Shown piece after piece: positions 51,275-63,200 of a stretch of DNA of 64,000 bases. Each line of letters starts with the position of its first letter. Position 1 is the stretch's first letter. The notes under the pieces were generated by a model that searched no databases, had not been told where the DNA came from, and worked only from the letters and a program-made list of their open reading frames with translations. This stretch comes from Monodelphis domestica (Eukaryota > Chordata > Mammalia > Didelphimorphia > Didelphidae), in assembly GCF_027887165.1 (NCBI RefSeq), contig NC_077230.1, positions 34,299,351 through 34,363,350 on the forward strand, given 5' to 3'. The translations under genes were made by a program, and so were the position numbers.

Positions 51275-51440
51275 CCTTTTTTATACTTTTTAAACTTTTA
51301 CTTTATGTCTTAGTACCAATACTAAGTAAAAAGTTCCAAGACAGAAGAACAGTAAGGGCTAGGCAAAGTTGCCAAATTTGAATGCAGGACCTGTCTGTAG
51401 GTCTGGCTCTCTAACCATTGAAAAACCCAGCTGTCCTGGT
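51275..51440 (+). mobile_element. SINE remnant
   Basis: 'cttagtaccaatactaagtaaaaagttccaagacagaagaacagtaagggctaggc', then 'tttgaatgcaggacctg' and 'ggctctctaaccattgaaaaacccagctgtcc' is the same SINE body as at 14.9 kb, minus part of its centre. Confidence 0.7.
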
Positions 51441-51444
51441 ATGA

Positions 51445-52190
51445 TCCCTTAATAATGAAGTCTTCAGCCATCATATCAGTGTGTTATGTTTACCCTATTA
51501 GGTGATTAGGAGCTGGTTACTTTAACACTATGAACATCAATTAGACTTTGGTAAGAGATATTTGCTTCAACAATATAGTAAGAAAAGAATTCCAAATATT
51601 ATCCCAACACCTTTTCTCCTATTTCAACACAATCACAGGCAAGGATGAGATCATACTTAACTTGGATTTGATCCACCAAATTTACTTACAAATCTCTCAC
51701 TGAACAATGGAAGACTCTCTCTCTCTCACTTTTTTTTTTTTTTTGCTTTTAAGCATAGCCCAGGCTGGACCCCAGGCCCCAGACTTCCTGTAAGTGGCTA
51801 GAGATTCTGAACTTTTAAAATGCACAAGGCCTGGCCATCTGCATTCTCTTTCACCTAAAAGAAGGCAAAAAAGACACAAAATGACAAAAGTCACAGCATG
51901 GCATGTACTCCCAACTTTAGCTCAAATCCAGGTAAGACATGATCTGAGAGCCCTATGGCAACTGGCCATCCTCACACACTCTACAGGAAGGAAAGGGCCT
52001 TGACCATGTTTCCCATTGGATACTTTTGAGTATACCCCAGTTCTACAGCCCATCAAAAAGGCTCCTCTTCACCACATTGTCAGAGGACCCAAAACAAATA
52101 CCTTGCAAATACTCCACAGCCTGCAGGGAGATCAACCTATGCCAGTTCATAGATGGGTCTGTTTGGTTGGCTTTCCATTATGATCACAAT
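51445..52190. other. Unassigned intergenic sequence
   Basis: No gene recognised. Short frames at 51,697-51,894 (minus) and 51,794-52,003 (plus) overlap and lack any signature. A CT tract plus T run lies at 51,717-51,745. Confidence 0.3.
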
Positions 52191-52199
52191 AAATGTTTC

Positions 52200-52630
52200 T
52201 GAAATAAGAAAAGTACCCCAAATGCCTAAGATTAACCACTATTTCATGATGGAAAATCCTTCATCAAAAGATTGAAACTACAGTTCTCAAAAGAAAAATT
52301 GTAAGTTATCATCAACTTTATTAAACATGATTGCAAGTCATTAATAAAATTGCATGCAATAACAGAATGGGGGCTCTACCTCAGGAGGTAGCATTACAAA
52401 AGTTCAGAACTGCCAATTTTGGAGAGGATATATAAAAATTAGCACAATGAGTTGTTCTACCTTTGACATGGCATATCCATTTGGGAAAACAATTTGGAAT
52501 TATAATTTTGAAAAAGTGACTTAAAATGTCTATCCCCTTTGAATATTTTACTCTCAAGCATACATTCCCAAGAAACAAAAAAACTAAAAAGTTCCCCCTG
52601 ACATCTAAATATTCATTATACCCTTTATGT
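52200..52630 (+). mobile_element. Old L1 3' fragment, sense
   Basis: 'ttttggagaggatatataaaaattagcacaatgag' and 'gggaaaacaatttggaattata' correspond to the L1 C-terminal region ('gggatgtggcaaa...tggtggag...ctggagggcaatttggaacta'). Confidence 0.5.
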
Positions 52631-52639
52631 TGTTGGAGG

Positions 52640-52875
52640 CAATTAGGGGAAGAAGTGGTTAGCATGCCGGGCATGGTGTCAGAAGACACAAGTTCAGATC
52701 TAGTTTTAGTTACTCATATCCTGGGCAAATCACTTAACCTCTGCCTACTTTACTTCCCTTAATTGGAAAATAGGGATAACAGGAGCCACCCTGTAGCTAG
52801 GATCAAATAAAATACTTGTAAAGTGCTTTGCACAGTGCCTGGCAAATAATGGACATTGTACAAATTCTCAGTGTT
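52640..52875 (+). mobile_element. MIR SINE
   Basis: Near full length: 'cctgggcaaatcacttaacctctgcc', 'gaaaatagggataacaggagccaccctg', 'agctaggatcaaataaaatacttgtaaagtgctttgcacagtgcctggc' is the classical MIR core and 3' end. Confidence 0.85.
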
Positions 52876-52965
52876 TCCAAGTCATGTTCTGGAAATAAAT
52901 TCAAGTAGTTTATGATTATAGTTGCCCTTGGGAATCCACTATTCTTGTGCTCTATGGCAGTGATT

Positions 52966-53105
52966 GTGAACCTTTTAGAGCTGGAGTGCCAGTCCCTGCC
53001 CCCACACACCCCCAGAACAAGTGCTATGCCCACCACCAAGAGACAGCATATCATACCCCTCTCTCCCATGGAATCCCAGGTTTTCCCCTCCTTTACAAAG
53101 GTTTG
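52966..53105 (+). mobile_element. hAT-like non-autonomous DNA transposon fragment
   Basis: 'ggcagtgattgtgaaccttttagagctggagtgccag' resembles the terminal sequence of vertebrate hAT MITEs ('cagtgatggcgaaccttttagagaccgagtgcc'). The second end was not located. Confidence 0.4.
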
Positions 53106-53109
53106 AGGG

Positions 53110-53830
53110 ATACCTTAGGGATACCCACATATCATTAAAATTCTTGTCTCCAATTCTTTTTTCCAGTATACATGAGCAATGACAATTGTTCCTGTGGTAG
53201 CCTAGTTTGCTCAAAATGCTAAAAATCTGCATGAGGAGATAAAGTCTTTATCTGCTAATGCCACAGGAATCTGATATTATTCCCATTGTAATTCTACTAC
53301 TAGCTGGCAACCAGCAAGGGCATCTTGACTTTTTGAAATTATAGTCTAATATAATACCCTTTGGATTTGTTGCGCAAAATTTCAGGATCTGCGCCCACAA
53401 GTATTTTTGCAGTCTTCTTTCTGTACCACCTCTGTATATGATGATGCCACTGATAAGCAATTTTTGGATGGCTTTTGACTAATTTATTCTCAGATGAAGT
53501 AATTTTATCAGATTATTCTTGGCAGTGGACAGTGAATTGTATGTTATGTAATGACAACACACTTTTGCTCCTGCTGAGATTCTGCCTCGAAGCCTCCATT
53601 CTTCTAGTCATAAGGAATAACAAACATAGTAATGTTTGAGAATGAATGGAGAGTGCTTTTTTTAAATAAACCCTTCTGTCTTAGATGAGATGAGTATCAT
53701 AGAAGAGGAACCAAGTGCAAGATTGTAAAGCTTTACTAGAAGGAGAAATCGTAGCTGGCTGCATCAGGGAATGTTTCTTGGAGGCAATTGAGTGTCAGCT
53801 GAGTCTGGAAATATGAGGAAGATTACATAT
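53110..53830. other. Unassigned intergenic sequence
   Basis: No gene recognised. 53,690-53,830 has weak L2/MIR character ('ggaatgtttcttggaggcaattgagtgtcagctgagtctgg'). Confidence 0.3.
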
Positions 53831-54070
53831 ATAAGCAGATTATATGTATATAATACATAATATATAGAATATATAAAATCTTTATATAATATATAATTTT
53901 ATATATCTTATTATATATAAGATGATAAATATAAGCAGATAGCTGAGAGGGATAAGGAAGTTTCCAAATAGAGACCTGCACAGTCTATATGACTCACAAT
54001 AGGAGATCAATTCTTATTGGAAGGAGGTAAGGCCTTTTGAAAGACTTGATTGTTTCTGTTTCTGATAGAA

Positions 54071-54077
54071 GGATATG

Positions 54078-54133
<56 letters not shown>

Positions 54134-54143
54134 GATAGAGATA
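54071..54143. repeat. (GATA)n microsatellite
   Basis: About 15-16 GATA units grading into GATAGA. Confidence 0.95.
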
Positions 54144-54149
54144 GAGATA

Positions 54150-54990
54150 TAATATAGTTGGGGAGCATGATGAAAGCACTGTAGCCAGAAAGAAGAACAT
54201 GAACAAAATTGGTCCCAGGAGGTTCAAAAAAGGAACTTTTGCAGTAAAAAGTAGGTAAATTAGTTACAGTATTGGGAGGATTTTGTAGTCAAATAAAAAC
54301 TGAAAATATGAATGAAGTCATATTGTGGAGGGCTATAACTTAGGATTTTACTCCTACAAGGCAACATTTTTCACATTGCCAGTCATAGTTGGTTATGATC
54401 TGAAACTGCATAAAGACACAGAGCAATTGCTGATGTAATGATAGAACCATCATCCCCAAATGGGAGAAATTATGTAAAATATACCAGGAAAACTAAGTCA
54501 ATGTTCCTATCTTTCCAAAAGGACAGAACTTTTCTAACTCCAAAGGAATTCTAGAAACTGCAGCCTGTGTAAGTTTGACATCAATCTAAAACAAAACTGG
54601 CTGTCTAAATAAAAAACAATCTAAAACAAAATAGATGGCTTGTGTCTCCTTAGTAAAGGAAAGCCGTGGTCACGAAAACCATGGTCACGAAAAGCCAATA
54701 TGAATTCACTAAAATTACAGTATATATATACACATACATGCAAACATATAAGTCTATATTAGATAACTACAAAAAAGTGTGTTTCCTTTTTCATTCATTT
54801 GTTATATTGGGAAAACAGGAATAAGTAGCAAATCTAAGATTTCATTATGAATTGGGTCCAGCTCTTCCCTGGACAGGAAATTCCTTTACAGAGTCACCAA
54901 GAACATGTCATCCAGCTTGTCCTTAAGAAAAACCAGTGAATGGGAACCCACTATTCCTGAGGCTGCTCATTCCACTTTGAAAGTAAATTG
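54150..54990. other. Unassigned intergenic sequence
   Basis: No gene recognised. A short direct repeat (ggtcacgaaaaccat / ggtcacgaaaagcc) lies near 54,667-54,695. Confidence 0.3.
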
Positions 54991-55875
54991 GGCCAGTGCA
55001 GCCAAGATGGAGGAAACACAGCAGGGAGTTTCCCCATGAAATTCATCCAAATAGAACTAGAACATTATCTAAAATCCAGATAAGGAAATTTTTTTAAGTC
55101 ACATTTTTCTATCCCTTTTCAGTAGCAGGAGACAAAGAGGACTCTCTTCATTGAGAACAGAAACTTCTACCCTTAATTTACTCCCCTCCCCACCACTCCC
55201 TTTCTTATTCACCTTCTACTTCTCATTAAAGCAAGATAGATTCTATACCCCAATGAATCAGGCTGTTCTTCCCTCTCTGACCAATTCCAATTAGAGTAAG
55301 GTTCAAGTAATACTTGTCACCACCCTCATCCTTCCCTCCATAGTAATAGTATTACTTACCTCCTGTGCCATGTTAGATGATATAATTTACCCCATTTCCA
55401 CTTCTCTTGGGACACTAATATATTGCTGGGGGGGTTGCAAACTGATCCAACCATTCTGCAGGCAATTTGGAATTATGCCCAGTAATACCACTACTAGGTC
55501 AGAAATCCAAAGAGACTTAAAAAAATGGGAAAGGACATGGTTGTACAAAAATAGTTAAAGCTGCCCTTTTTGTGGTGGCAAAGAAATGGAAACTAAAGGG
55601 ACAGCCCTCAATTTGGGAATGGCTGAACAAATTGTGGCATAAGATGGTGACAGAATACTATTGTGCTCTGACATTAACAGGATGATCTCAGAAAGAGTTG
55701 TAAAGACCTACATTAATTGATGCACTGAAATGAACAGAACCAGGAAAACATTATAAACAGTAACAGCAATAGTGTGGAATGATCAAATTTGATAGACTTA
55801 GCTGCTCTCAGTGATACAATGATTCAGACAGCATTTTAGATAGGTAGCCACAAACACAGAAAAGATGTAGGATGA
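54990..55875 (+). mobile_element. Mixed L1 remnants (5' end, spacer, 3' end)
   Basis: 'gccaagatggaggaaacacagcaggg' resembles an L1 5' end. 55,140-55,365 resembles the antisense inter-ORF spacer (compare 5,900-6,200). 55,410-55,870 is sense L1 3' sequence ('gatccaaccattctgcaggcaatttggaattatgcc', 'gggaatggctgaacaaattgtgg'). Confidence 0.6.
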
Positions 55876-56169
55876 CAGGGGATGGAAGAAATAAGTCAGG
55901 GGGTTTTGAGGATAAGCCTGAAATATGTTTCTTTGCAGGCAGTAGGGAAGGAGTCAGCAGACAGAGACTGAGAATAAGTCAGAGTGTGGGGACAGATTCC
56001 AGTTCCATTGCCATGTGGACCATTTCAACTATTTCAGGTCCTGAGCTCTGTGGCTCTCAGGCTCAGTAAGAATTCCATTATCTGCTTGTTTTCTTATTGG
56101 TGGTTTGGAGAGTGAAGCCTGACTTCAGATCTATCCTCAAATGCATTTTCTCTCTTTTCTTTCCTGTCC

Positions 56170-56475
56170 AATTTGGATTTCTTTTTTTTAAATTTAATTT
56201 AATTTAATTTAAATTTTTTGGTTACAATACTCACTTTATTTCCCTCCCTCCTCTCCACCCACACTTCCCACAGCCAAGGCGCAATTTCATTGGGTATTAC
56301 TTGTGTCCTTGATCAGAACCTATTTCAATAATGTTGTTTGCACTGGGATGTTCATTTAGAGTCTACATCCCCAACCATATCCCTTTGACCCATGGATTCA
56401 AGCAGTTGATTTTCTCCTGGGTTTTTACTCCCACAGTATTTCCTCTGGATGTGGATAGTGCTTTTTCTCATCCAA
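56170..56475 (-). mobile_element. L1 3' UTR fragment, antisense
   Basis: It starts at a T/A-rich tail (56,185-56,220), then 'ggttacaatactcac', 'caatttcattgggtattacttgtgtccttgatcagaacc', 'tgttcatttagagtctacatcccc' and 'gtttttactcccacagta' in the antisense order seen at 58.1-58.3 kb. Confidence 0.8.
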
Positions 56476-56479
56476 ATTG

Positions 56480-57410
56480 GATTTCTGAATCTAAAACAAG
56501 GCTTACTTTGTGCATATTTCCCCCATACTTTTGTCACTTCTGTCATCCATGGTTGTGAATCTATTTTTTTAATGTCCCCAGGATATGGTCAGGAGTTGAA
56601 TCAAAGGGATGTTAATAGTAGAAATTTCTGGGGCAACAAGGAAGGTGTTGGGTTCTTATGACTTCAACAGGAGCTCCTATTACAATTTTCCAAGTCAAAG
56701 AAATCCAGGGTACACCTGCACATCCCTGCTCAACCTAAGTAACTTCCTTTTCAATTGCAAAGATTTTTATAGGTCTTTGACTCCTCCTCATTTGCTAACA
56801 TCTGGCAAATGTACAATATGTAGGCAGAAACTGATGTTGAATACAAATATTCCATAACCTTGGGAAAGGGTTCAAGCCTCTTATTCCTCATCACTTATTT
56901 TATTGTCCTTTCAGGATTCATCAGGAATCCAGATTCTTTCTAGGCTAACTGTCTTTCTACTGTGAGCCATGATCCCACTTAGTATGGGAATAGAGCATAT
57001 TGTTCCATCAGGCAAAGTGTTGCCGTCAAATAAAAGAAAATAATAGCTAAGAGTGCCTGGTAATTCTCACTTAGATTCCTTGGTTCTTTAATGGCTCAGC
57101 TTAAGCACCAAGAGCACACTACCAAATGTTTCTTCATTCCTCAACTTCTTCCCTAGTAACTTCTTTCCTAGAATTACCCTGTATTTATTTTTTAGTTCAT
57201 CTTAGCATATATACGTTTTTTGTTTAGTGGTTTGAAATGCAAATGGAAATGGAAACCATGAAACAGTACATTAGAATCTGTAGACATCATGTTGACTTAG
57301 AGAATCCTCTAGCCATATTACCTATATTTCATTTTTTATATTCTGTTAACTAGTTACCAATTACGTTTTAATCTTGTCTACCATGCCGCTCTTTGGTGTG
57401 TGACACTGTT
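56480..57410. other. Unassigned intergenic sequence
   Basis: No exon or clear repeat identified upstream of the copy 3 promoter block. Confidence 0.3.
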
Positions 57411-57412
57411 TC

Positions 57413-58030
57413 ACACCTCTGGACTAAGCCATATTATTCCTCTTGAGGGCAGGAACTGTTTGCACTAATACATATTTGTTGGTTGACTAGATTGATAGGT
57501 ACAATTGGGTACATCCTTGTTGTTGCTAGGGAAGCTTGTTATGAAACGCAGGGAATGAAATTACATAAGTCTCAAATGAAAGAAAAAAGAAGTCTGCATA
57601 TCAAATGTAACAAAGGTAGGAAAATGGAAAGACTAGGTAGATCTGGGCTGAGGTATCTGTCAATTTTTGCTGCTGCTTTTTGAGTGCTGGCTAACGATTA
57701 TAAGTTTTAAAGCAAATGAAAAGTTTATTCAGGATAAAGAATCTGTTGTTTCCTCATAGGGCCAAGCACTCAGCCAATAAAAGATAATTACATAACAGAG
57801 CACTTATGATATGTCACATCACCAAGGTAACAGGAGGAATGGAGATAAACAAAGAGCGGAGCCTGGGGAGATCATTTCTGAAAAGAAAAAGATGAGGTAG
57901 GATGTGTTATGATTTAGAGGATGACAGTTGATAAATTGTGGAATTTTGTATTATATAGAAGTTTGCCATGGATTTTTTTTTTTTGTGTGGTGGAATGGTT
58001 TACTATGAAATTGCATTAGAAATTTTTCTT
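57413..58030 (+). repeat. Promoter block shared by tandem copies (copy 3 member)
   Basis: Counterpart of 15,365-15,985. It continues at 59,540-59,850 after an L1 insertion. About 42 kb separates the two members, which defines the repeat unit of the gene array. Confidence 0.85.
57532..57896 (+). promoter_or_regulatory. Promoter and non-coding exon 1 of PDZ-SAM gene copy 3
   Basis: A CCAAT box lies at 57,774-57,778 and an X-box-like element at 57,818-57,831, whose right half (GGTAAC) is perfect. The TATA position reads gagataaac, degraded relative to copy 2. The exon 1 donor GATGAG/gtagga is at 57,896. The coding exons of this copy would lie beyond the right edge. Confidence 0.5.
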
Positions 58031-58033
58031 AAA

Positions 58034-59535
58034 ACTCTTTTTTTTTAAAATATATTTTATTTGGTCATTTCCAAGCATTATTCGTTAAAGACATAGATCA
58101 TTTTCTTTTCCTCCCCCCACCCCCCATAGCCGACGCGTAAATCCACTGGGCATTAGATGTTTTCTTGATTTGAACCCATTGCTTTGTTGAGAATCTTTGC
58201 ATTAGAGTGTTCATTTAGAGTCTCCTCTGTCATGTCCCCTCAACCGCTGTATTCAGGCAGTAGCTTTTCCTCAGTGTTTCCACTCCCATAGTTTATCCTT
58301 TGCTTATGAATAGTGTTTTTTTCTCTTGGATCCCTGCAAATTGTTCAGGGACATTACACCGCCATTAATGGAGACGTCGATTACGTTCGATTATACCACA
58401 GTGTATTAGTCTCTGTGTACAATGTTCTCCTGGTTCTGCTCCTCTTGCTCTGCATCACTTCCTGGAGGTTGTTCCAGTCTCCATGGAACTCCTCCACTTT
58501 ATTATTCCTTTTAGCACAATAGTATTCCATCACCAACATATACCACAGTTTGTTCAGCCATTCCCCAATTGATGGGCATCCCCTCGTTTTCCAGTTTGGG
58601 GCCACCACAAAGAGCGCAGCTATGAATATTTTTGTACAAGTCTTTTTGTCCATTATCTCTTTGGGGTACAGACCCAGCAGTGCTATGGCTGGGTCAAAGG
58701 GTAGATATTCTTTTGTCGCCCTTTGGGCATAGTTCCAAATTGCCCTCCAGAATGGTTGGATCAGTTCACAACTCCACCAACAATGAATTAATGTCCCTAC
58801 TTTGCCACATCCCCTCCAGCATTCATTACTTTCCTTTGCTGTAATGTTAGCCAATCTGCTAGGTGTGAGGTGATACCTCAGAGTTGTTTTAATTTGCATC
58901 TCTCTGATTATAAGAGATTTAGAACACTTCTTCATGTGCTTGTTAATAGTTTTGATTTCTTTATCTGAGAACTGCCTATCCATGACCCTTGCCCATTAAT
59001 CAATTGGAGAATGTCTTGATTTTTTTGTACAATTGATTTAGCTCTTTATAAATATGAGTAATTAAACCTTTGTCACAGGTTTCTATGAAGATTTTTTCCC
59101 AATTTGTTGTTTCCCTTCTGATTTTAGTTACATTGGTTTTGTTTGTACAAAAGCTTTTTAGTTTGATGTAGTCATAATTATTTATTTTACATTTTGTGAT
59201 TCTTTCTATGTCTTACTTGGTTTTAAAGCCTTTCCCCTCCCAAAGGTCTGACATGTATACTATTCTGTGTTTACCCAATTTACTTATGGTTTCCTTCTTT
59301 ATGTTTAAGTCACTCACCCATTTTGAATTTATCTTGGTGTAGGGTGTGAGGTGTTGATCTATTCCTAGTCTCTCCCACACTGTCTCCCAATTTTCCCAGC
59401 AGTTTTTGTCGAATAGTGGATTTTTGTCCCAAAAGCTGGGATCTTTGGGTTTATCGTATACTGTCTTGCTGAGGTCGCTTTCCCCCAGTCTATTCCACTG
59501 TTCTTCCTTTCTGTTTCTTAGCCAGTACCAAATTA
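58034..59535 (-). mobile_element. Young 5'-truncated L1, antisense
   Basis: It starts with a T run (the poly-A complement), then 3' UTR, then the ORF2 C-terminal region (200 open codons at 58,381-58,983: [28 protein letters not shown]). It breaks off near the [11 protein letters not shown] codons. One in-frame stop (PIDKW to PID-stop) and one added base near 59,020 separate it from the intact copy at 60.6 kb. Flanks carry a short aaaactc duplication. The empty site is preserved in copy 2 near 15,990. Confidence 0.92.
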
Positions 59536-59539
59536 AAAA

Positions 59540-60265
59540 AACTCATGATAATTTGCAATGGTGGCTCAAGATTATAAAATTCTAAAGGGGATCACTGAGG
59601 ATTTGTCCAGTTTCAAGAGATTTAACTTTATTGAGGAATTTAAAAATATTATAAAATGCTATAGTAGGTTCTAGGGAAAGAAAATATGTCATGACCAATA
59701 TCTTCTAATGTGTTTTCAGTTTCATACGATTTTCACTACGTTAGCAATTTATCTAATGAACAAATATAATAATGTCATTGGGGAATGAAGGGTTTGGATA
59801 CATAATGGAAATTTCTCTTTTTTCTGTATAAATAGTTATAAACATAAATGCATCTATATTTACGTAATTAATATACTACATGTAAATGCAGGTCACATAG
59901 CTAATGTCTGAAGCTCTATCCATTATATCATCTAGCCATCCTACATTTATGCATACATTCATATTTCTTTCTACATCCCTATCTATGCTGATGTCTATGT
60001 CTATACACACATAACGCGCGCACACACAGAAACTGTTCCCAGGGAATTTTGTTAGAGATGATTTTAATGTCACCAACAAGTGCCTTTTTATTTACTAAAT
60101 TTCTGGATCATTAATTTTTTCACTTAACTATTCTGTTCCTTAATTTGTTCCTAAGTCTAATGAATAAGTCAGACCAGAAAAGTGTTTATTAATACCTGTG
60201 GTCAGTGAGTTTGCTTCCTTTTTAAATTTCTATGCCTGTATTTCAATATAATTAATTCCTTTGTA
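59540..60265. other. Continuation of copy 3 intron 1
   Basis: The first 310 bases are homologous to 16,000-16,330 of copy 2. The remainder holds no recognised gene. The AT palindromic satellite of copy 2 is absent at the corresponding point. Confidence 0.6.
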
Positions 60266-63200
60266 ATTCTTTCTTTTTTTTAAAATATATTTTATTTGAT
60301 CATTTCCAAGCATTATTCGTTAAAGACATAGATCATTTTCTTTTCCTCCCCCCCACCCCCCATAGCCGATGCGTAAGTCCACTGGGCATTAGATGTTTTC
60401 TTGATTTGAACCCATTGCTTTGTTGATAGTATTTGCATTAGAGTGTTCATTTAGAGTCTATCCTCTGTCATGTCCCCTCAACCTCTGTATTCAGGCAGTT
60501 GCTTTTTCTCGGTGTTTCCACTCCCATAGTTTATCCTTTGCTTATGAATGGTGTTTTTTCTCCTGGATCCCTGCAAGTTGTTCAGGGACATTACACCGTC
60601 ACTAATGGAGAAGTCCATTACGTTCGATTATACCACAGTGTATTAGTCTCTGTGTACAATGTTCTCCTGGTTCTGCTCCTCTCGCTCTGCATCACTTCCT
60701 GGAGGTTGTTCCAGTTTCCATGGAACTTCTCCACTTTATTATTCCTTTTAGCACAATAGTACTCCATCACCAACATATACCACAGTTTGTTCAGCCATTC
60801 CCCAATTGATGGGCATCCCCTCGTTTTCCAGTTTGGGGCCACCACAAAGAGCGCAGCTATGAATATTTTTGTACAAGTCTTTTTGTCCATTATCTCTTTG
60901 GGGTACAGACCCAGCAGTGCTATGGCTGGGTCAAAGGGTAGATATTCTTTTGTCGCCCTTTGGGCATAGTTCCAAATTGCCCTCCAGAATGGTTGGATCA
61001 ATTCACAACTCCACCAGCAATGAATTAATGTCCCTACTTTGCCACATCCCCTCCAGCATTCATTACTTTCCTTTGCTGTAATGTTAGCCAATCTGCTAGG
61101 TGTGAGGTGATACCTCAGAGTTGTTTTGATTTGCATCTCTCTGATTATAAGAGATGTAGAGCACTTCTTCATGTGCTTGTTGATAGTTTTGATTTCTTTA
61201 TCTGAGAACTGCCTATCCATGTCCCTTGCCCATTTATCAATTGGAGAATGGCTTGATTTTTTGTACAATTGATTTAGCTCATTATAAATATGAGTAATTA
61301 AACCTTTGTCACAGGTTTCTATGAAGATTTTTTCCCAATTTGTTGTTTCCCTTCTGATTTTAGTTACATTGGTTTTGTTTGTACAAAAGCTTTTTAGTTT
61401 GATGTAGTCAAAATTGTTTATTTTACATTTTGTGATTCTTTCTATATCTTGCTTGGTTTTGAAGCCTTTCCCCTCCCAAAGGTCTGACATGTATACTATT
61501 CTGTGTTTACCCAATTTACTTATGGTTTCCTTCTTTATGTTTAAGTCACTCACCCATTTTGAATTTATCTTGGTGTAGGGTGTGAGGTGTTGATCTATTC
61601 CTAGTCTCTCCCACACTGTCTTCCAATTTTCCCAGCAGTTTTTGTCGAATAGTGGATTTTTGTCCCAAAAGCTGGGATCTTTGGGTTTGTCGTATACTGT
61701 CTTGCTGAGGTCGCTTTCCCCCAGTCTATTCCACTGATCTTCCTTTCTGTTTCTTAGCCAGTACCAAATTGTTTTGATGACTGCTGCTTTGTAATATAGT
61801 TTTAGGTCAGGGACTGCAAGGCCCCCATCATATGTGTTTTTTTTCATTATTTCCCTGGATATCCTTGATCTTTTGTTCTTCCAAATGAACTTTGTTATGG
61901 TTTTTTCTAAATCAGTGAAGAAGTATTTTGGTAGTTCAATGGGTATGGCACTAAATAGATAAATAAGTTTGGGTAGGATGGTCATTTTTATTATATTGGC
62001 TCGTCCTATCCATGAGCAGTTAATGATTTTCCATTTGTTCAAGTCTAGTTTTAGTTGTGTGGCGAGTGTTTTGTAGTTGTGTTCATATAGTTCCTGTGTT
62101 TGTCTTGGGAGGTAGATTCCTAGGTATTTTATTTTGTCTAAGGTGATTTTGAATGGGATTTCTCTTTCTAGTTCTTGCTGCTGAGCTGTGTTGGAGATAT
62201 ATAGAAAAGCTGATGATTTATGTGGGTTTATTTTGTATCCTGCAACTTTGCTAAAGTTGTTGATTATTTCAATTAGCTTTTTGGTTGAATCTCTAGGATT
62301 CTTTAAGTAGACCATCATGTCATCCGCAAAGAGTGATAACTTAGTCTCCTCCTTGCCTATTTTGATGCCTTCAATTCCTTTATCTTCTCTAATTGCTACT
62401 GCTAGTGTTTCTAGTACAATGTCAAATAGTAGAGGTGATAATGGGCATCCTTGTTTCACTCCTGATCTTATTGGGAATGCATCTAGTTTATCCCCATTGC
62501 AGATGATATTAGCTGTTGGTTTTAGATATATACTGTTTATTATTTTTAGGAATGACCCTTCTATTCCTATGCTTTCTAGTGTTTTTAATAGGAATGGGTG
62601 TTGTATTTTATCAAAGGCTTTTTCTGCATCTATTGAGATAATTATGTGGTTCTTGTTAGTTTGCTTGTTGATGTGGTCAATTATGTGGATGGTTTTCCTA
62701 ATGTTGAACCAGCCCTGCATCCCTGGTATAAATCCCACTTCATCATGGTGAATGATCCTTCTGATCACTTGCTGGAGTCTTTTTGCTAGTATCCTATTTA
62801 AGATTTTTGCATCTATATTCATTAGGGAGATTGGCCTATAGTTTTCTTTCTCTGTTTTTGACCTGCCTGGTTTTGGAATCAGTACCATGTTTGTGTCGTA
62901 AAAGGAGTTTGGTAGAACTCCTTCTTTGCTTATTATGTCAAATAGTTTGTATAGTATTGGGATTAACTGTTCTCTGAATGTTTGATAGAATTCATAGGTG
63001 AATCCATCAGGCCCTGGGGATTTTTTCTTAGGAAGTTCGTTGATGGCTTGATGGATTTCAATTTCTGATATGGGATTATTTAAGAATTCTATTTCCTCTT
63101 CTGTTAGTCTAGGCAGTTTGTATTTTTGTATATATTCATCCATTTCTCCTAAATTGGTGTATTTATTGCCATATAATTGGGCAAAGTAATTTCTAATGAT

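Noticed and set aside
62317-62977. Plus-strand frames of 64-144 codons near 62.3-63.0 kb
   Set aside because: Antisense shadows of the intact minus-strand L1 ORF2.
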